From assembly GCA_903904835.1 (NCBI GenBank), contig CAIVEI010000096.1, positions 1 to 64,000 of the forward strand: a stretch of DNA of 64,000 bases, in the 5' to 3' direction. Made by a program: the position numbers and the translations under genes. Positions 63,101 through 64,000 of this stretch are shown here, in pieces (the stretch's first letter is position 1; the number at the start of each line of letters is the position of its first letter). The DNA comes from an uncultured Schlesneria sp. (lineage in GTDB: Bacteria; Planctomycetota; Planctomycetia; Planctomycetales; Planctomycetaceae). The notes beneath the pieces were generated by a model, which ran no database searches, had not been told where the DNA came from, and saw only the letters and a list, made by a program, of their open reading frames with translations.

Positions 63101-63545
63101 GCGACCGAGTCTGAAGAACGACGATCTCATCAGCGGCCGTTCGATCCAATTGGCATTATATTTACTTGCTGTAAAACGGCTGGGGCTCGTCACGCCCGAT
63201 GCGGTCCCGTACCAAATGGGGTTTTGGGCCTTGCGCGATACAGGGTTCAAGCCGGGCATGGGCCGCAGCAAGTTCGAGCCCCTGGACACCACGGTGATTC
63301 AGTCGCTGGAGATTCTGCTGGACGACCTGCTGCCACGACTGGCTGAAGGAATCCGATCTGGAAATTTTATCGTTGAAAACAATGACCCGAACTGTACCGG
63401 ACGATGCTTGTATCGCACCGTGTGTCGAGTGAATCAGCTTAGGCCATTAGCAGAATCATTAGGAAAACGGTCCCCTGCTCCAACTGATCCCACGGCAGAT
63501 GAGAACACTGGCCAGGGGAGCTTTTCGTCCAAAACGAATTCTTAA
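60123..63545 (+). CDS. addB: AddB-like helicase-nuclease subunit (PD-(D/E)XK)
   Basis: A 1140-residue UvrD-like and PD-(D/E)XK protein of the AddB type. Walker A is GCAGAGKT (9-16). Helicase blocks include LWLTPTHRIQKRLSQQV and ILGVEQIRNLDIPHLFLIGLTENSFP. The nuclease domain has RGTLLHEVLAKLL and the active site VIDYKTGQ (Asp988, Lys990). A [4Fe-4S] staple is suggested by Cys821 (RCPFQFW) and Cys1091, Cys1095 and Cys1101. AddAB processes double-strand breaks to make RecA-loading ends. No addA gene is next to it within the window. The ATG at 60123 starts just after a TACAAT-like box. Confidence 0.8.
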   Translation: MSHVTIVTGCAGAGKTAKLFERYCTAIERGQSERLPGTALWLTPTHRIQKRLSQQVAGQFGTVCFAPNILTFDRFAVRILEAAGRPASPISPVMKRLLIRRIAASLQEQGELRYFQPIVGTTGFFDVISSFISELKREEIWPETFVEACQQRTSNLARRDLEVGLIYTRYQQQLAEQNWYDNEGRFWLARTALGDGVRGPFADVQTLIVDGFADFTQTQYEILGYLASWIDEIFISLPAEQPLSRNNLFAKPQAAIARIQEQLPEDASYRLERLQSGMSSAADGSTQQMPSQSLKSVRVIAERLFANPRLIMPSSEADGLEIIEAIGPFAEWEAVARRIKALLNRGQRQRSQRSHSPTTVTVTQPQDIVIGLRSISDDGPRLCQYLASAGLPVWCEAESPFTSSSVVRAVLSLLQLELEDWPFQRLHAFLDSYLFHPGWPELESGRAIRAVAASLRYLRIDAGRDVMLRALRGHLADSSNSSATRGDSFHENARLAAPLLARLSKTLDRLRRPHTLNDWADVLAALGDDLGWKHRIDTATDELGRSESRDLDLLQRILRTAAEADQKLVTTGRARSLSLADFVSEFRDLLSHETVNSETETGGCIRILGVEQIRNLDIPHLFLIGLTENSFPTTRTDDCLFSESERRDFISHGVSLRHRSGHHADEMFLFYSVVTRARQSLTLSYPAVNSKGQPVFPSPYVTALKSLFTSDSLKETCEGQLNPVPSVDRSITPTDLRLSAMVLAREGHPDLFRAVLDLDSLRKRVFNTLAACEVASDRFHQRGFTKYEGRLELPQNLLGLRQRFGRHHQFSATEFEGYARCPFQFWLSTVLKVGAVEAPEEGTDYAARGTLLHEVLAKLLVEGSLADPEALRNRFCELVDLQLDRHVPATELQRALIKIERTILKQWADAFVEQQVEYEQRVDEVIKETQSLAPEIPFGRLPEVSSATLEAHQAIEFGNGENRVNLRGRIDRVDVGLYEGRPAYVVIDYKTGQRPSLKNDDLISGRSIQLALYLLAVKRLGLVTPDAVPYQMGFWALRDTGFKPGMGRSKFEPLDTTVIQSLEILLDDLLPRLAEGIRSGNFIVENNDPNCTGRCLYRTVCRVNQLRPLAESLGKRSPAPTDPTADENTGQGSFSSKTNS

Positions 63546-63621
63546 CAAACGAAGGATGCTTTATCCCGCGTCGATGGTCGAATTGACCTGCATCAAACAA
63601 TTTGATTGAACGAATCCGACG

Positions 63622-64000
63622 TCAGGCGGTCTTAAATACTTTCGGGAGTAGACGGTCAACGGCACCGTCGGGCGGGATTAATGCCAGTAGCTTCTTGACG
63701 ATATCGTCCGGGCGAATCCCTTCTGCTTCGGCATTGAAGTTGGTCAGAATGCGGTGACGCAGCACCGGGGCCGCCACGGATTGAACGTCTTCAATACTGA
63801 CGTAAGGTCTGCCATGAAGTATCGCACGGGCCTTTGCACCGAGTATCAAAAATTGGCTGGCACGAGGACCTGCACCCCAACTGACGTATTTCTTGATGAA
63901 ATCAGGTTGAGATGGCCCTTCCCGAGTCAGCCGGGCAAACTGCATCGCATATCGAATTACCGAGTCAGCCACGGGAACGCGTCGAACAAGTGCTTGAAGA
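63622..64000 (-). CDS. MoxR-family AAA ATPase, C-terminal part (runs off the window)
   Basis: The visible C-terminal part has RRVPVADSVIRYAMQFARLTREG, then YVSWGAGPRASQFLILGAKARAILHGRPYVSIEDVQSVAAPVLRHRIL, the lid and sensor-2 region of MoxR ATPases (GASPRA-like box, VAP-L-HR). The frame stays open to the window end, so the start and the Walker motifs lie beyond 64000. MoxR proteins act as chaperones in assembling metal-dependent or cell-surface complexes. It converges on addB. Confidence 0.9.
   Translation of the reverse strand, partial: LQALVRRVPVADSVIRYAMQFARLTREGPSQPDFIKKYVSWGAGPRASQFLILGAKARAILHGRPYVSIEDVQSVAAPVLRHRILTNFNAEAEGIRPDDIVKKLLALIPPDGAVDRLLPKVFKTA

Overview
The window looks like a chromosome segment of a planctomycete (phylum Planctomycetota). 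The evidence is two DUF1501 proteins with twin-arginine signals, a ThuA-like protein, a DUF1080 protein, a secreted PPC-domain protein, a multi-haem cytochrome c with a PA14 domain, a YdjY-domain protein and many long intergenic spacers carrying dispersed palindromes. No tRNA, rRNA, CRISPR array, intact transposase or prophage is visible. The replicon is mostly ordinary housekeeping and accessory metabolism. The more unusual material lies in a few fusions, decayed copies and repeat families.

Layout. 1-5.5 kb: a secreted ThuA-like protein, a DUF433/DUF5615 toxin-antitoxin-like pair, and two DUF1501 genes, one followed by an M41-like zinc metalloprotease gene and the other by a frameshifted remnant of the same gene. 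5.7-10.8 kb: a 1195-residue PPi-dependent PEP carboxykinase and a BtaA-like betaine-lipid enzyme. 11.2-19.1 kb: a TolC-like lipoprotein, a PPC-domain protein, a short RecQ-like helicase and a secreted esterase-like hydrolase. 19.2-20.8 kb: VapBC and a small unrecognised locus with an operator-like array. 20.9-24.5 kb: DUF1080 protein, GlcE-like flavoprotein, TruD. 24.8-29.4 kb: ABC-2 permease and the five-haem PA14 cytochrome. 29.9-35.4 kb (minus strand): a ferritin-like protein, a polyprenyl-phosphate glycosyltransferase, the flotillin-like FloA and an FAD oxidoreductase. 35.6-38.2 kb: a TfoX-N protein and a heavy-metal P-type ATPase. 38.7-42.6 kb: the polyphosphate pair ppx-ppk. 42.7-46 kb: a metal ABC permease fused to a DtxR-type regulator, a YdjY protein and a VOC protein. 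46-47.7 kb: a long gene-poor repeat region. 47.7-53 kb: a metal-efflux RND locus. 53.4-60 kb: a TPR lipoprotein, a methyltransferase, a GT39-type protein and a large AsmA-like protein. 60.1-64 kb: an AddB-like nuclease and the end of a MoxR ATPase.

Functional links. The window is rich in metal handling: a CzcA/CzcB efflux pair with a Cys/His-rich secreted protein, a TolC-like outer-membrane component 37 kb away, a Zn/Cd/Pb-type P-ATPase, and a permease-regulator fusion. ppx and ppk adjoin and would turn over polyphosphate. PPi-PEPCK ties pyrophosphate to C3/C4 metabolism. FloA, the glycosyltransferase, the AsmA-like protein and BtaA point to membrane organisation and lipid work.

Most notable: (i) a hairpin element of about 100 bp in three copies; (ii) a 19-bp palindrome CCGACGCT-N3-AGCGTCGG, once between genes and twice in frame inside the RND pump gene; (iii) two direct repeats of about 100 bp built around 9-bp units; (iv) the M41 remnant; (v) the permease-DtxR fusion; (vi) a RecQ without the usual zinc cysteines; (vii) a ferritin-like protein I cannot assign. 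I did not find a clear new defence or mobile system.
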